A stretch of DNA of 64,000 nt. Origin: Roseibium marinum (GTDB lineage Bacteria; Pseudomonadota; Alphaproteobacteria; Rhizobiales; Stappiaceae). The notes beneath the pieces were generated by a model. The model did no database searches and was not told the DNA's origin. It saw only the letters and a program-made list of their open reading frames with translations. Every line of letters starts with the position of its first letter. The first letter of the stretch is position 1. Made by a program: the position numbers and the translations under genes. Below are positions 1 to 8,219 of this stretch, piece by piece. The stretch covers positions 62,001 to 126,000 of the forward strand of contig NZ_PPCN01000001.1 in assembly GCF_002906165.1 (NCBI RefSeq), in the 5' to 3' direction.

Positions 1-74
1 TCGATCGGTATCGAATGAACCCCCAAAAGCTGATCGATCTTGAAATGATGGAGGATCTTCACGAGCGCGTCCAT
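1..74 (-). CDS. Possible start of a further operon gene, cut by the window edge
   Basis: On the minus strand an ATG at 74 opens a frame that stays open to the first base (24 codons, beginning MDALVKILHHFK). It starts 12 bases after the stop of the transporter ATPase gene, so it could be the next gene of the same operon. There is only a weak purine stretch upstream and too little protein to recognise a family. It could equally be an open non-coding stretch. Confidence 0.3.
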   Translation of the reverse strand, partial: MDALVKILHHFKIDQLLGVHSIPI

Positions 75-86
75 GACGGCCCCGGC

Positions 87-1112
87 CTACAGGTCCACCC
101 GTCGCTCCGACCCGTTGTCGAAGAAGAGCGCGCGATCCGTGTCGAGCCCGACCCAGATGGACGTCTGGCCGGCTGCGATGTCCCGGCGCGGCGTGGTCAC
201 GATCAGGCGGCCCAGTTCCGTGTCGCAATGGAGTATCAGCTCCGAGCCGGTCATTTCGGACAGAAGAACCTTTCCCGCAAAGGCCTGCCCCTCGGGTTCG
301 CTTGTATGCAGCCGCATGTTTTCCGGACGAAGGCCCACGGTCAGGCCGCTGCGCCCCGGCCAATGGGGGAGCGTTTCAATGGGAATGAAGTTCATCGCCG
401 GCATGCCGAGGAAGCCGGCAACGAAGCGATTGGCCGGCCGGTCGTAGATCGCGCTCGGAGTGTCGAACTGCAGGAGGTTGCCGTCCTTCATCACCGCGAC
501 CCGGTCCGCCAGCGACAGGGCTTCGGTCTGGTCGTGGGTGACATAGACGACGGTCGCCCCGAGCTGCGTGTGCAGTTCCTTGATCTCCGTGCGCATGGTG
601 ACCCTGAGGGCGTTGTCCAGGTTGGAGAGCGGTTCGTCCATCAGGAAGATCGAGCTGTCGCGGGCCAGAGCCCGGCCCATGGCGACCCGCTGGCGCTGGC
701 CGCCGGAAAGCGCGCCGGGCTTGCGGTCGAGATAGGCTTCGAGCTTCAGCGTCCGGGCGACGTCTTCTGCCCGGGCATTGCGCTCGGCCCTCGGGATGCC
801 GCGCAGCTCCAGCCCGAAGGCGATGTTCTGGCGCACGCTCATATGCGGATAAAGCGCATAGTTCTGAAAGATCATCGCGATGTCGCGGTCCTGCGGCGGC
901 AGTGCATTCACCCGTTTGTCCCCGATGAGGATATTGCCCTCCACGCAGGTCTCCAGCCCGGCGACAAGGCGCAGGAGCGTCGATTTCCCGCAGCCGGACG
1001 GCCCGACGATGACAACGAATTCCCCGGCCCGGATATCCATGGAGACGCCATGCAGGACTTCCGGTCCGCCCGCATAGGACTTGCGGATGTTCTCTAGCTG
1101 AATGCTGCTCAT
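87..1112 (-). CDS. ugpC: ABC transporter ATP-binding protein, UgpC/MalK type
   Basis: ATPase of a carbohydrate-type (CUT1) importer, 341 aa. Seen: Walker A GPSGCGKS at about 37-44, Q-loop Gln83, signature LSGGQ 135-139, Walker B ending MDE at 158-160, switch His193, then the C-terminal TOBE/MalK-like regulatory region typical of the family. Its ATG overlaps the stop of the upstream phosphodiesterase gene (ATGA, 1109-1112), so it is translationally coupled and last or next to last in the operon. UgpC is favoured over other CUT1 ATPases only because of the phosphodiesterase and UgpB-like neighbours; the ATPase itself does not fix the substrate. Confidence 0.9.
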   Translation of the reverse strand: MSSIQLENIRKSYAGGPEVLHGVSMDIRAGEFVVIVGPSGCGKSTLLRLVAGLETCVEGNILIGDKRVNALPPQDRDIAMIFQNYALYPHMSVRQNIAFGLELRGIPRAERNARAEDVARTLKLEAYLDRKPGALSGGQRQRVAMGRALARDSSIFLMDEPLSNLDNALRVTMRTEIKELHTQLGATVVYVTHDQTEALSLADRVAVMKDGNLLQFDTPSAIYDRPANRFVAGFLGMPAMNFIPIETLPHWPGRSGLTVGLRPENMRLHTSEPEGQAFAGKVLLSEMTGSELILHCDTELGRLIVTTPRRDIAAGQTSIWVGLDTDRALFFDNGSERRVDL

Positions 1113-1870
1113 CTGGTCTCGTCCGTTTGCAGGCGGTTGCGGATGGCGATGGCAAGGCTCGGCCTGTCGGTGGTGAAAACCTTCACGCCGAGCGTCAGCG
1201 CCTTTTCGATCTGTTCCTGCGTGTGGGCCGCCCAGCAGCCGAATTCCAGCCCGGCCTCCTGGGCCGCGCTCAGGAGAGACCGGTCGGCTCTGTCCACATG
1301 AACACCGATTTCGGAAATGTTGTGGTCCCTGGCTAGTTTGATGACCGTCGGGACGCCGAGTTGGGTCAGCACGGGCGGGCTGACAAGCCAGAGCCGCGGC
1401 CGCTCTGTCGCCGCGGCCAGATGCTTGTGCGTCTCGATCAGGAACGAGGAAAACACCGTGCGCTCGAGCATGCCCTGCCGCTCAAGCGTTTCCACCACAT
1501 GCGGGACAAAATCCTCGTATGGCCGGCCGTCCGGTCCGGGTTTGATCTCGCAGCGGAAATCCACACGGCTGTCCCGGTAAAGGGAGCAGAGCTCTTCCAG
1601 AAGCAGCGGATGACCGCCAGCGCCATAATCGATGACGGCAGCGCGCACCTCGGCTTCGCTCATGTCGCGGATCGCGCCGCTCCGGTCCGTGGTCCGGTCC
1701 AGCGTCGGATCGTGATGGACCACAAGAGCGTCGTCCGAGGTGGGGTGAAGGTCGAACTCGACCTCCTCGAGGGCCAGTCCTGCGGTGGCGGCGAAACCGG
1801 CCGGCGTGCTGTCGCCGAATTCAAGCGTGCCGCCGCGATGGGATGCAATACGGGTCATCGAAAGTTCCAT
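1109..1870 (-). CDS. ugpQ: Glycerophosphodiester phosphodiesterase
   Basis: Cytoplasmic glycerophosphodiesterase (GDPD family, 253 aa), which hydrolyses glycerophosphodiesters to glycerol 3-phosphate plus an alcohol. Seen: the N-terminal catalytic HR pair (His11-Arg12), the metal-binding VEFDLHPT segment and the following VVHHDPTLDR, all diagnostic of GDPD enzymes, and no signal peptide. The start codon directly abuts the TAA of the permease gene; a second ATG four codons in (1858) is an equally good start. Lying inside the transporter operon, it suggests that imported substrates are glycerophosphodiesters, as with E. coli ugpBAECQ. Confidence 0.88.
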   Translation of the reverse strand: MELSMTRIASHRGGTLEFGDSTPAGFAATAGLALEEVEFDLHPTSDDALVVHHDPTLDRTTDRSGAIRDMSEAEVRAAVIDYGAGGHPLLLEELCSLYRDSRVDFRCEIKPGPDGRPYEDFVPHVVETLERQGMLERTVFSSFLIETHKHLAAATERPRLWLVSPPVLTQLGVPTVIKLARDHNISEIGVHVDRADRSLLSAAQEAGLEFGCWAAHTQEQIEKALTLGVKVFTTDRPSLAIAIRNRLQTDETR

Positions 1871-2695
1871 TTATTTGACGGCGCCCATGGTGATGCCGCG
1901 CACCAGGTGGCGCTCGACGAAAATGAAGCCGAGAAGGATCGGGAGAATGGTGATGGTCGAGGCGGCCATGACGAGCGGCCAGTTGACGACGTCCTCGCCC
2001 GGATTGACCTTGTAGAGCCGGGCCAGCCCGACCTGCAGCGTGTAGAGATCCTCATCGCCGACGGCGACGAGTGGCCAGATGTAGCTGTTCCACTCGGAAA
2101 TGAAGATGAAAAGGCCCATCGAGAAAATCGCCGGCCTGGCGATCGGCACGATCACCCGCCACAGCACCTGCAGCGGTGTCGCGCCGTCCATGTAGGCCGC
2201 CTCGTCAAGGGCGACCGGAATGCCGCGAATATACTGCCGGAGGAAAAACGCGGCGAAGCCGTTCGAGATGGCCGGCAGAATCAGCCCCGCATAGGTGTCG
2301 AGCAGGCCGACCCTGGCGAGCGACAGGTAGTTCGGAATGAGCGAGATATGGCTGGGGATCATCAACGTCGCGACCACGGCCGCGAAAAGCAGGTTGCCGC
2401 CCGCAAACCGGAACCTTGCGAAAGCGAAGGCCGCCATCGTGGCGAATGCCAGACCCATGACGGTGACCGTCCCGGACACGATGAGACTGTTGAAGAGATA
2501 ACGGGCGAAGTGGAACTGCCCGATGGCGAGCTGGTAGTTCTCCAGCGTGAAGTCGAGCGTTCCGGTGTAATAGGCATCGACCGTCTGGAACGACATGAAG
2601 ATCGAATAGAGCGCCGGGAACAGAAACAGCAGCCCGCCCGCCAGAGCGAGCCATGTGAGGATCCGGTTGCCGGGTCTCGTTTCGTCAGGCTTCAT
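1871..2695 (-). CDS. ugpE: ABC transporter permease, UgpE/MalG type
   Basis: Inner-membrane permease, 274 aa, with six predicted hydrophobic helices. The EAA loop (EAAYMDGATPLQVLWRVIVP) that contacts the ATPase is near the usual place in the last third. I chose the ATG at 2695, which has a good GGAGG Shine-Dalgarno, rather than a further upstream in-frame start; it overlaps the previous permease gene by 11 bases. MalG-like permeases of CUT1 systems have this length and topology. Substrate is inferred only from the operon. Confidence 0.88.
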   Translation of the reverse strand: MKPDETRPGNRILTWLALAGGLLFLFPALYSIFMSFQTVDAYYTGTLDFTLENYQLAIGQFHFARYLFNSLIVSGTVTVMGLAFATMAAFAFARFRFAGGNLLFAAVVATLMIPSHISLIPNYLSLARVGLLDTYAGLILPAISNGFAAFFLRQYIRGIPVALDEAAYMDGATPLQVLWRVIVPIARPAIFSMGLFIFISEWNSYIWPLVAVGDEDLYTLQVGLARLYKVNPGEDVVNWPLVMAASTITILPILLGFIFVERHLVRGITMGAVK

Positions 2696-3554
2696 AGTGA
2701 ATCCTCCGTCCGAGAACGCGGGACTTGAACAGGGCAAGCGCGATCAGGAGAATGAACAGGAGCACCGCCAGCGCCGAACCCTGGCCGATGTCGAACAGCG
2801 TGAAGCCGACCCGGTACAGCATGTTCACGAGCATGTCGGTGGCGCCCGCCGGGCCACCCTTCGTCATGACATCGACGATGGTGAAGATCTGGAACGCTTC
2901 GATCACCGAGACCACGAGCAGGAAATAGGTCGTCGGCATGACCAGCGGCACGGTGACCCTCCGAAAAACATGAGCCTTTCGGCCGCCGTCGACCGCCGCC
3001 GCATCGTAGAGCTCCTGCGGCACGGCCTGCAGACCGGCGATATAGATGACGATGTCGTAGCCGAGCTGCTTCCAGGTGTTGACGACGATCACCACCCACA
3101 GGGCAAGCTGCGGGTCCTGAAGCCAGGGGACCCTGCCAAGACCCAGGCTGACGAGAAAGGCGTTCACCATTCCGTAGTCGGTGGCGAACATCCAGGAGAA
3201 CACCACGGCGATGGACACGGTGGAGGTGACCGACGGCAGGAACAGCGCGCCGCGCAGCAGTCTTGAGGGCAAGGTCTCGCGGACCAGGTAGCTCGCCACC
3301 ATCAGCGCCAGCCCGAGCCGGATCGGCACGGATATGACCGCGAACAGCGCCGTGACCCGCACCGAATTCCAGAATTCGTGCGAGGACAGCAGGAGCCGGT
3401 AATTCTCCAGCCCGACAAAGGGCATGGTCGGCGACAGGAAATCCCACTCGCGAAAGCTGAGATTGATGCTGGCGGCGATCGGAATGTAGGTGAAGACCGC
3501 GATAAACGACATCAGCGGCAGCACCAGAAGATAGGGTGTCAGTCTGAAAAGCAT
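2685..3554 (-). CDS. ugpA: ABC transporter permease, UgpA/MalF type
   Basis: First permease of the CUT1 importer, 289 aa. The N-terminus is a membrane segment, followed by the typical periplasmic loop (SFREWDFLS, GLENYRLLL) and further helices. The EAA-like loop is DAAAVDGGRKAHVFRRVTVP. It pairs with the downstream UgpE-type protein to form the channel. It lies 75 bases after the binding-protein gene, with a strong stem-loop in the gap, an arrangement often used to make more binding protein than permease. Confidence 0.88.
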   Translation of the reverse strand: MLFRLTPYLLVLPLMSFIAVFTYIPIAASINLSFREWDFLSPTMPFVGLENYRLLLSSHEFWNSVRVTALFAVISVPIRLGLALMVASYLVRETLPSRLLRGALFLPSVTSTVSIAVVFSWMFATDYGMVNAFLVSLGLGRVPWLQDPQLALWVVIVVNTWKQLGYDIVIYIAGLQAVPQELYDAAAVDGGRKAHVFRRVTVPLVMPTTYFLLVVSVIEAFQIFTIVDVMTKGGPAGATDMLVNMLYRVGFTLFDIGQGSALAVLLFILLIALALFKSRVLGRRIHYEA

Positions 3555-3573
3555 AGGCAGGACCTGTCGGCGG

Positions 3574-3602
3574 GCACCGGGCTTCGCTGGAAAGCCCGGT
3601 GC
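3574..3602 (-). terminator. Intra-operon stem-loop after the binding-protein gene
   Basis: A perfect 11-bp inverted repeat (GCACCGGGCTT / AAGCCCGGTGC) with a 7-base loop lies between the substrate-binding protein and first permease genes. No uridine run follows, so it is more likely an mRNA-stabilising or partial-termination element than a full terminator. Such stem-loops are common after malE-type genes. Confidence 0.65.
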
Positions 3603-3629
3603 TGTGTTCAGGAATTCGGATCCGGAACC

Positions 3630-4886
3630 TTAATTGGTCCGTTCGGCTTCCTTGCGCGTGCGCTCGGCGAAGTCCTTGAGGGTGTCCTCCACATCGCGCT
3701 GGCCGAGAGCCAGGGCCTGCCACACGTCATACTCGGAGGCGCGCATCCAGGTGACCACCGGCGGCCGCGGGCGGCCGCGGGCGAAATCGAGCTGATCGAT
3801 CGCGACCGTGATGCCGGGCTTGTCCTGAACGGCGCTGGCGGCGAGAGGCTGCTTGGCCGTGTGCTTGTTGATCGGCATGTAACCGGTGCCCGAAAACCAG
3901 ATGGCGTTGGATTCCGGAGACGCGGCGAAGCTGATGAACTTGTAGGCCGCATCCTGGACCTCCTTGTCGGAGGACGACAGGATGCCGATGCCGGCGCCGC
4001 CGATCGGCACGGCGCAGACCTTGTTGCAGGGCATTGGCAGGACCGCCAGGTTGTCGCCAAGCGCCTTCTTGGAGCGGGTGTAGTTGCCGGTCGAGTTCAG
4101 CATGATGCCGACCTTGCCCGCCAGAAACGCGTCGCGGCCGTTGTTTTCCTTGGTCACGCCGTCGGCGGAAGCCACCTTGTGCTCGTGCACGAGCGACGCC
4201 ATCCATTCATAGGCCTCGATCGTGTTCGGGCTGTCGATCAGGATCTCGCCGGTCTTGCTGTCGATCAGGTCGCTGTCATTGTCCATGATCAGGCCCCATC
4301 GCGCGAACTGGCCGGGTGCGGCGATCCCGCTGATGCCTTCATCGCCGAGCTTCTCGGTGATCTGTCTGGAAACGGCAAGAAGGTCGTCATAGGTCTTCAG
4401 GTCCGGCTCCTCGGTGAAGCCCGCGCGTGCGAAGATGTCCTTGTTGTAATAAAGGACCGGTGTGGAGGAGTTGAAGGGAACGATGTAGTTCTTGCCGTCG
4501 AAGACGCCGACTTCCCTTGCGAAGTCGAACAGGTCGTCCTTCAGCGGATCGTTGTTGACATAATCGGTCAGGTCCAGCAGCACGCCGCGGTCGGCGAAAA
4601 GACCGTAGCGGGTCACTTCCATGATGACGGCGTCCGGTGCCCGGCGCGCCGGAATGGCGGCCTGCAGCTTGGCGACGATATCGTTGTAGTTGCCGATATT
4701 CTGGGCTTCGATGTGAATGCCCGGGTTCGCGGCTTCGAAATTTTCGATGATCTTGCCCAGGGATTCGCCGCTGCCGCCGTCGAAGCTGTGCCAGAACTCG
4801 ACGGTGACGTCGGCCTGTGCGGCGGCAACGCCGCCAAGGCCGACCAGACCGGCAAGGAACAATGTTTTGAGATTACCAAGCATCAT
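3630..4886 (-). CDS. ugpB: Extracellular solute-binding protein family 1, UgpB-like
   Basis: Periplasmic binding protein, 418 aa. A Sec signal peptide ends at about residue 25 (AAAQA before DVTVEF). The mature start VEFWHSFDGGSGE with the GNYNDIVAKL segment resembles glycerol-3-phosphate/glycerophosphocholine binders of the UgpB group. It contains the expected family-1 lobe features (YNKDIFARAGF, and NSTGNY in the second lobe). It is the first transporter gene after the RpiR-type regulator and is followed by a stem-loop. Sugar binding cannot be excluded from sequence alone. Confidence 0.85.
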   Translation of the reverse strand: MMLGNLKTLFLAGLVGLGGVAAAQADVTVEFWHSFDGGSGESLGKIIENFEAANPGIHIEAQNIGNYNDIVAKLQAAIPARRAPDAVIMEVTRYGLFADRGVLLDLTDYVNNDPLKDDLFDFAREVGVFDGKNYIVPFNSSTPVLYYNKDIFARAGFTEEPDLKTYDDLLAVSRQITEKLGDEGISGIAAPGQFARWGLIMDNDSDLIDSKTGEILIDSPNTIEAYEWMASLVHEHKVASADGVTKENNGRDAFLAGKVGIMLNSTGNYTRSKKALGDNLAVLPMPCNKVCAVPIGGAGIGILSSSDKEVQDAAYKFISFAASPESNAIWFSGTGYMPINKHTAKQPLAASAVQDKPGITVAIDQLDFARGRPRPPVVTWMRASEYDVWQALALGQRDVEDTLKDFAERTRKEAERTN

Positions 4887-5001
4887 TCATTCTCTTTCAA
4901 AGTGGGTTGGTTTATTTATCGGGTGAGAGTGCGCGCCGTTATTTCGTGAGAACGGTTCTGTTATGGATTGGGAGCCATTCCGTCCGCTGCTGTTAAGTGC
5001 A
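4887..5001 (-). promoter_or_regulatory. Promoter region of the ugp-like operon with a small inverted repeat
   Basis: 115-base gap between the regulator gene and ugpB. It contains the inverted repeat AGAAC-G-GTTCT at 4949-4959, a weak operator candidate. No -35/-10 pair could be assigned with confidence. Confidence 0.35.
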
Positions 5002-5886
5002 TCAGCGTCTCCATTGCGCGGGCAGGGTCTGCCTGAAGGCCTTGTAGTCCTTCAGGGATCTGATCGAGCGGCCGTCATCGATACCGGCAAGGTCGAGAAT
5101 GACGGCATTCGCAATGGTCATCGGCACGACGAGAGACTGGGATTCGCCCGCCTCGCCGCGTGCGGCGCTGATGTGATGGAGCGGCGGCGGATCGAAACGG
5201 GCGGCATGGACATCCGTCAGCGCCAGCCTCTTCGCGCCGCGCTCGGCGGCGATCCTATTGACGTCCTGGACCATCTGCACCGGCCGCCTGAAGGCCAGCA
5301 TCCAGACAGTATCATCGCTCGACATCGTGTTGATTGTTTCGGCGAACTGGTGCATCCGCTCGCCCAGGTCGATGGCGTCATATCCGGAGCGCTGAAGCCG
5401 AAGGGAAATCAGCGACGACAGGCTGGCGGCGTGGCCGCGGCCGAGAACGAAAATCTTCCGGCTGTCGCGCAGGGTCTGCGAAAAGCGTCTGATGTCGGCA
5501 TCTGCTACCGTATTGCGCAGCGCCTCCAGGGCGGTGATCTCGCTGTCGATGACGGAAGACAGCACCTGGCCTTCTTCCGCCCGCACCAGCCGGGCGGCCA
5601 TCCGCGCGGCCGGGTTCTCGAAATCGGCGTCGCCCTCGACCAGATTGGCCTTGAGGAAAGCCCGGAACTCGGGATAGCCGTCAAACCCCAGGCGCCTGGC
5701 CAGCCTGATCGCGGAAGCGGGGTGGACACCGGCGCGGGACGAGACTTCGGTTCCGTTTTCCAGCACCGCCCGGATCGGATCCTGGATCAGCACATCCAGA
5801 AGGCGCGTGTCGGAACCGGTGAGTTTCGACGCGTTTCTGGTGATCAATTCGCTCAGGAAACCCGAGGGCGGGATCTGCTTTGTCAT
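5002..5886 (-). CDS. MurR/RpiR-family transcriptional regulator
   Basis: 294-aa regulator. An N-terminal HTH_6 domain covers about residues 1-80 (VSSRAGVHPASAIRLARRLGFDGYPEFR is the helix-turn-helix with the family's typical GFxGYxEF ending). A SIS sugar-phosphate-binding domain covers about residues 125-265 (IFVLGRGHAASL contains the phosphate loop). RpiR proteins sense phosphosugars and control nearby catabolic operons. It lies directly upstream of, and in the same direction as, the Ugp-like operon, so it probably controls both that operon and itself. Two candidate operators lie just upstream of its own start. Confidence 0.9.
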   Translation of the reverse strand: MTKQIPPSGFLSELITRNASKLTGSDTRLLDVLIQDPIRAVLENGTEVSSRAGVHPASAIRLARRLGFDGYPEFRAFLKANLVEGDADFENPAARMAARLVRAEEGQVLSSVIDSEITALEALRNTVADADIRRFSQTLRDSRKIFVLGRGHAASLSSLISLRLQRSGYDAIDLGERMHQFAETINTMSSDDTVWMLAFRRPVQMVQDVNRIAAERGAKRLALTDVHAARFDPPPLHHISAARGEAGESQSLVVPMTIANAVILDLAGIDDGRSIRSLKDYKAFRQTLPAQWRR

Positions 5887-5901
5887 GCGCGAAGGCTAGC
5901 G

Positions 5902-5919
5902 CTGCAATTTGAATTGCAG
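5902..5919. promoter_or_regulatory. Candidate RpiR operator 1
   Basis: Perfect inverted repeat CTGCAATT-TG-AATTGCAG (8-bp arms), 16 bases upstream of the RpiR gene start. AT-rich palindromes of about this size are typical RpiR/HexR-family operators. Auto-regulation is inferred. Confidence 0.55.
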
Positions 5920-5931
5920 AAAACAGAACGA

Positions 5932-5947
5932 TGAAATTTTTATTACA
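5932..5947. promoter_or_regulatory. Candidate RpiR operator 2 (imperfect)
   Basis: Near-palindrome TGAAAT-TTTT-ATTACA, one mismatch per arm, about 13 bases beyond operator 1. The same size and AT-richness suggest a second, weaker site for the same regulator. Confidence 0.35.
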
Positions 5948-5967
5948 GTCGGTTTGCCCGAACCGGC

Positions 5968-7260
5968 TCAGGACTCGACCGGAGCGTATCCGGCGGGGTC
6001 GACGGTCGCCGGACGTCCGGGAAGTTCCAGCCGGGTCGTGCGCGCCGGTGTCGAGGCGATCACCTTGCCGCCTTTGACGACCTTGAGCCGCGTTGCCTTC
6101 AGCCGGATCGCCTCGATCGTATCGCGCGCCTGCAGCAGCATGAAATCCGCCTTGCAGCCGGTCTGAAGCCCGTAGCCTTCCAGCCTCATTGCCCTGGCGG
6201 GATGGTTGGTGACGCATTCGAAGCAATAGCGGATGTCGTCCCGGCTGGTCATCTGGGCGACATGCAGCCCCATGCTGGCGACTTCCAGCATGTCGCCGGA
6301 GCCCATGGAATACCAGGGGTCCATCACGCAATCATGACCGAAGGCGACATTGACGCCGTGGGAGCGCAGTTCGGGGACGCGGGTCTGGCCGCGGCGTTTC
6401 GGATAGCTGTCGTGCCGGCCCTGCAGCGTGATGTTGATCAGCGGATTGGCGATGGCGTGGATTTCCGCCTCGGCGATCAACGGCAGCAGCTTGGAGACAT
6501 AATAGTTGTCCATGGAATGCATCGAGGTCAGATGCGAGCCGGCCACCCGCCCCTGCAGTCCTAGGCGCTGTGTCTCGAAAGCCAGCGTCTCGATGTGCCG
6601 CGACATCGGGTCGTCGGTCTCGTCGCAGTGCATGTCCACCATCAGGCCGCGCTCCGCCGCGATTTCGCAGAGCCTTGCGACAGAGCGGGCGCCATCCTGC
6701 ATGGTGCGCTCGAAATGCGGAATTCCGCCGACAATGTCGACGCCCATGTCGAGCGCGGTGAGGAGGTTCTTCTCCGCGTTCGGCGAGCGGAAGAGCCCAT
6801 CCTGGGGGAAGGCGACGAGTTGAAGGTCGATATAGTCCCTGACCTTGTCCCTGACCTCCAGCAGTCCCTTGATGCCCGTCAGCCGGTCATCGCAGACATC
6901 CACATGCGTGCGGATCGCGAGCAGACCCTGCGAAACGGCGAGGTCACAGTATTTCAGGGCCCGTTCGACCACCGCCTCGACCGTCAGGATCTCCTTCAGC
7001 TCGCCCCACAGCGCGATGCCTTCCAGCAGCGTGCCGCTGCGGTTCATTCTCGGCAGGCCGAGTGACAGGGTCGCGTCCATGTGGAAGTGGCTGTCGACAA
7101 AAGGCGGGGATACCAGCAGGCCGCCCGCGTCGATAATCTCCTTCGCCTCGGCCGTTATTCCGGGTTCAACGGCAGCAATGACACCATTCCTGCAGGCAAT
7201 GTCGATCCCGGTGCGGCCGTCCGGCAGGTTGGCGTTCCTGACGAGAAGATCAAAACTCAT
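5968..7260 (-). CDS. codA: Cytosine deaminase (amidohydrolase family)
   Basis: 430-aa cytoplasmic metal-dependent hydrolase converting cytosine to uracil plus ammonia. All CodA hallmarks are visible: HFH metal pair (His58, His60), FPQ (Gln152, substrate recognition in E. coli CodA), HCDE with the general acid/base Glu213, SHLTSMHS with metal ligand His242, and GHD with metal ligand Asp309. Length and order match E. coli CodA (427 aa). The start at 7260 is chosen because upstream sequence is the overlapping permease gene. It ends the BMP-type transporter operon (14-base gap), so the transporter probably brings in a nucleobase or nucleoside. A related aminopyrimidine or creatinine-type substrate is possible. 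Confidence 0.85.
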   Translation of the reverse strand: MSFDLLVRNANLPDGRTGIDIACRNGVIAAVEPGITAEAKEIIDAGGLLVSPPFVDSHFHMDATLSLGLPRMNRSGTLLEGIALWGELKEILTVEAVVERALKYCDLAVSQGLLAIRTHVDVCDDRLTGIKGLLEVRDKVRDYIDLQLVAFPQDGLFRSPNAEKNLLTALDMGVDIVGGIPHFERTMQDGARSVARLCEIAAERGLMVDMHCDETDDPMSRHIETLAFETQRLGLQGRVAGSHLTSMHSMDNYYVSKLLPLIAEAEIHAIANPLINITLQGRHDSYPKRRGQTRVPELRSHGVNVAFGHDCVMDPWYSMGSGDMLEVASMGLHVAQMTSRDDIRYCFECVTNHPARAMRLEGYGLQTGCKADFMLLQARDTIEAIRLKATRLKVVKGGKVIASTPARTTRLELPGRPATVDPAGYAPVES

Positions 7261-7274
7261 CGGCGGCGGTCCTC

Positions 7275-8219
7275 TCAGCGTTGACCTTTGAAATAGGGAA
7301 CAAGCAGCGCGCGCGGATAGTCTGTGCGGCGGGCGACGACGATCAGCGCGGCGATGGACAGTATATACGGCATCATCAGGAACATCTGTCCGGGAATGAA
7401 GCTGCCGACTTCCGTCTGCAAGCGCACCTGAAAGGCATCGAAGGCTCCGAAGAGCAGCGCGCCGAGCAGGGCCTTGCCGGGCCGCCAGGAGGCGAAAACC
7501 GTCAGCGCGATGCAGATCCAGCCCCGGCCGTTGACCATGCCGAAGAAAAAGGCGTCGAAGGCGGACATGGTCAGGAAGGCGCCGCCGAGCGCCATGATCG
7601 CCGAGCCGGCGACGATTGCGCCGATCCGCAGACCGTAGACCGACAGACCCTGGGATTCGACCGCCGCCGGATTGTCCCCGACCGCCTGAATGGCGAGACC
7701 CAGCGGGGTCCGGTAGAGCACATAGGCCGTGGCGGCGACGAGGAACAGCGCAAGGAAGGTCAGCGGCGTCTGCTGAAACAGGGCCGGACCCAGAAAAGGC
7801 AGATCGGACAGGACCGGAATGTCGAGAGGCTGGAAGGCCTCGATGCGCGGCGGCGAGGCCACGTCCGGCAGGGCCGTGCGGTAGATAAAATAACTCAGCG
7901 ACGTGGCGAACAGTGTCACGCCGATCCCCGAGACATGCTGGGACAATCCGAGCGGCACCGTCAGCACCGCATGGATGAGACCGAAGAACCCGCCGGTCAG
8001 AGCGGCAACCAGCACACCGCCCCATAGACCCGCTCCGAGCCAGACAGCCATCCAGCCGGCCATGGCGCCTGCTGTGAAGATACCTTCGATACCGAGGTTG
8101 AGCACACCGGCGCGCTCGCAGATAAGAGCGCCGATGACGCCGAAGATCAACGGCGTCGCGATGCGGATCGCGGCGGCCCAGAAGCTGGCCGACATGAAAA
8201 TCTCCAGAATGTCGCTCAT
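7275..8219 (-). CDS. ABC transporter permease, BMP/nucleoside type (second)
   Basis: 314-aa inner-membrane permease of the branched-chain-permease fold used by nucleoside importers (NupQ/YufQ-like). Seen: ICERAGVLNLGIEGIFTAGA, the conserved segment of these permeases, and about eight hydrophobic segments. The ATG overlaps the stop of the first permease gene (8216-8219, ATGA), showing translational coupling. An apparently longer reading frame upstream of 8219 is only overlap with the previous gene. Confidence 0.88.
   Translation of the reverse strand: MSDILEIFMSASFWAAAIRIATPLIFGVIGALICERAGVLNLGIEGIFTAGAMAGWMAVWLGAGLWGGVLVAALTGGFFGLIHAVLTVPLGLSQHVSGIGVTLFATSLSYFIYRTALPDVASPPRIEAFQPLDIPVLSDLPFLGPALFQQTPLTFLALFLVAATAYVLYRTPLGLAIQAVGDNPAAVESQGLSVYGLRIGAIVAGSAIMALGGAFLTMSAFDAFFFGMVNGRGWICIALTVFASWRPGKALLGALLFGAFDAFQVRLQTEVGSFIPGQMFLMMPYILSIAALIVVARRTDYPRALLVPYFKGQR

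Noticed and set aside
15..1097. 360-codon plus-strand frame at the left edge
   Set aside because: It is exactly antisense to the ABC ATPase gene, which carries all family motifs; the antisense translation is Arg/His/Gly-rich with no recognisable domain.
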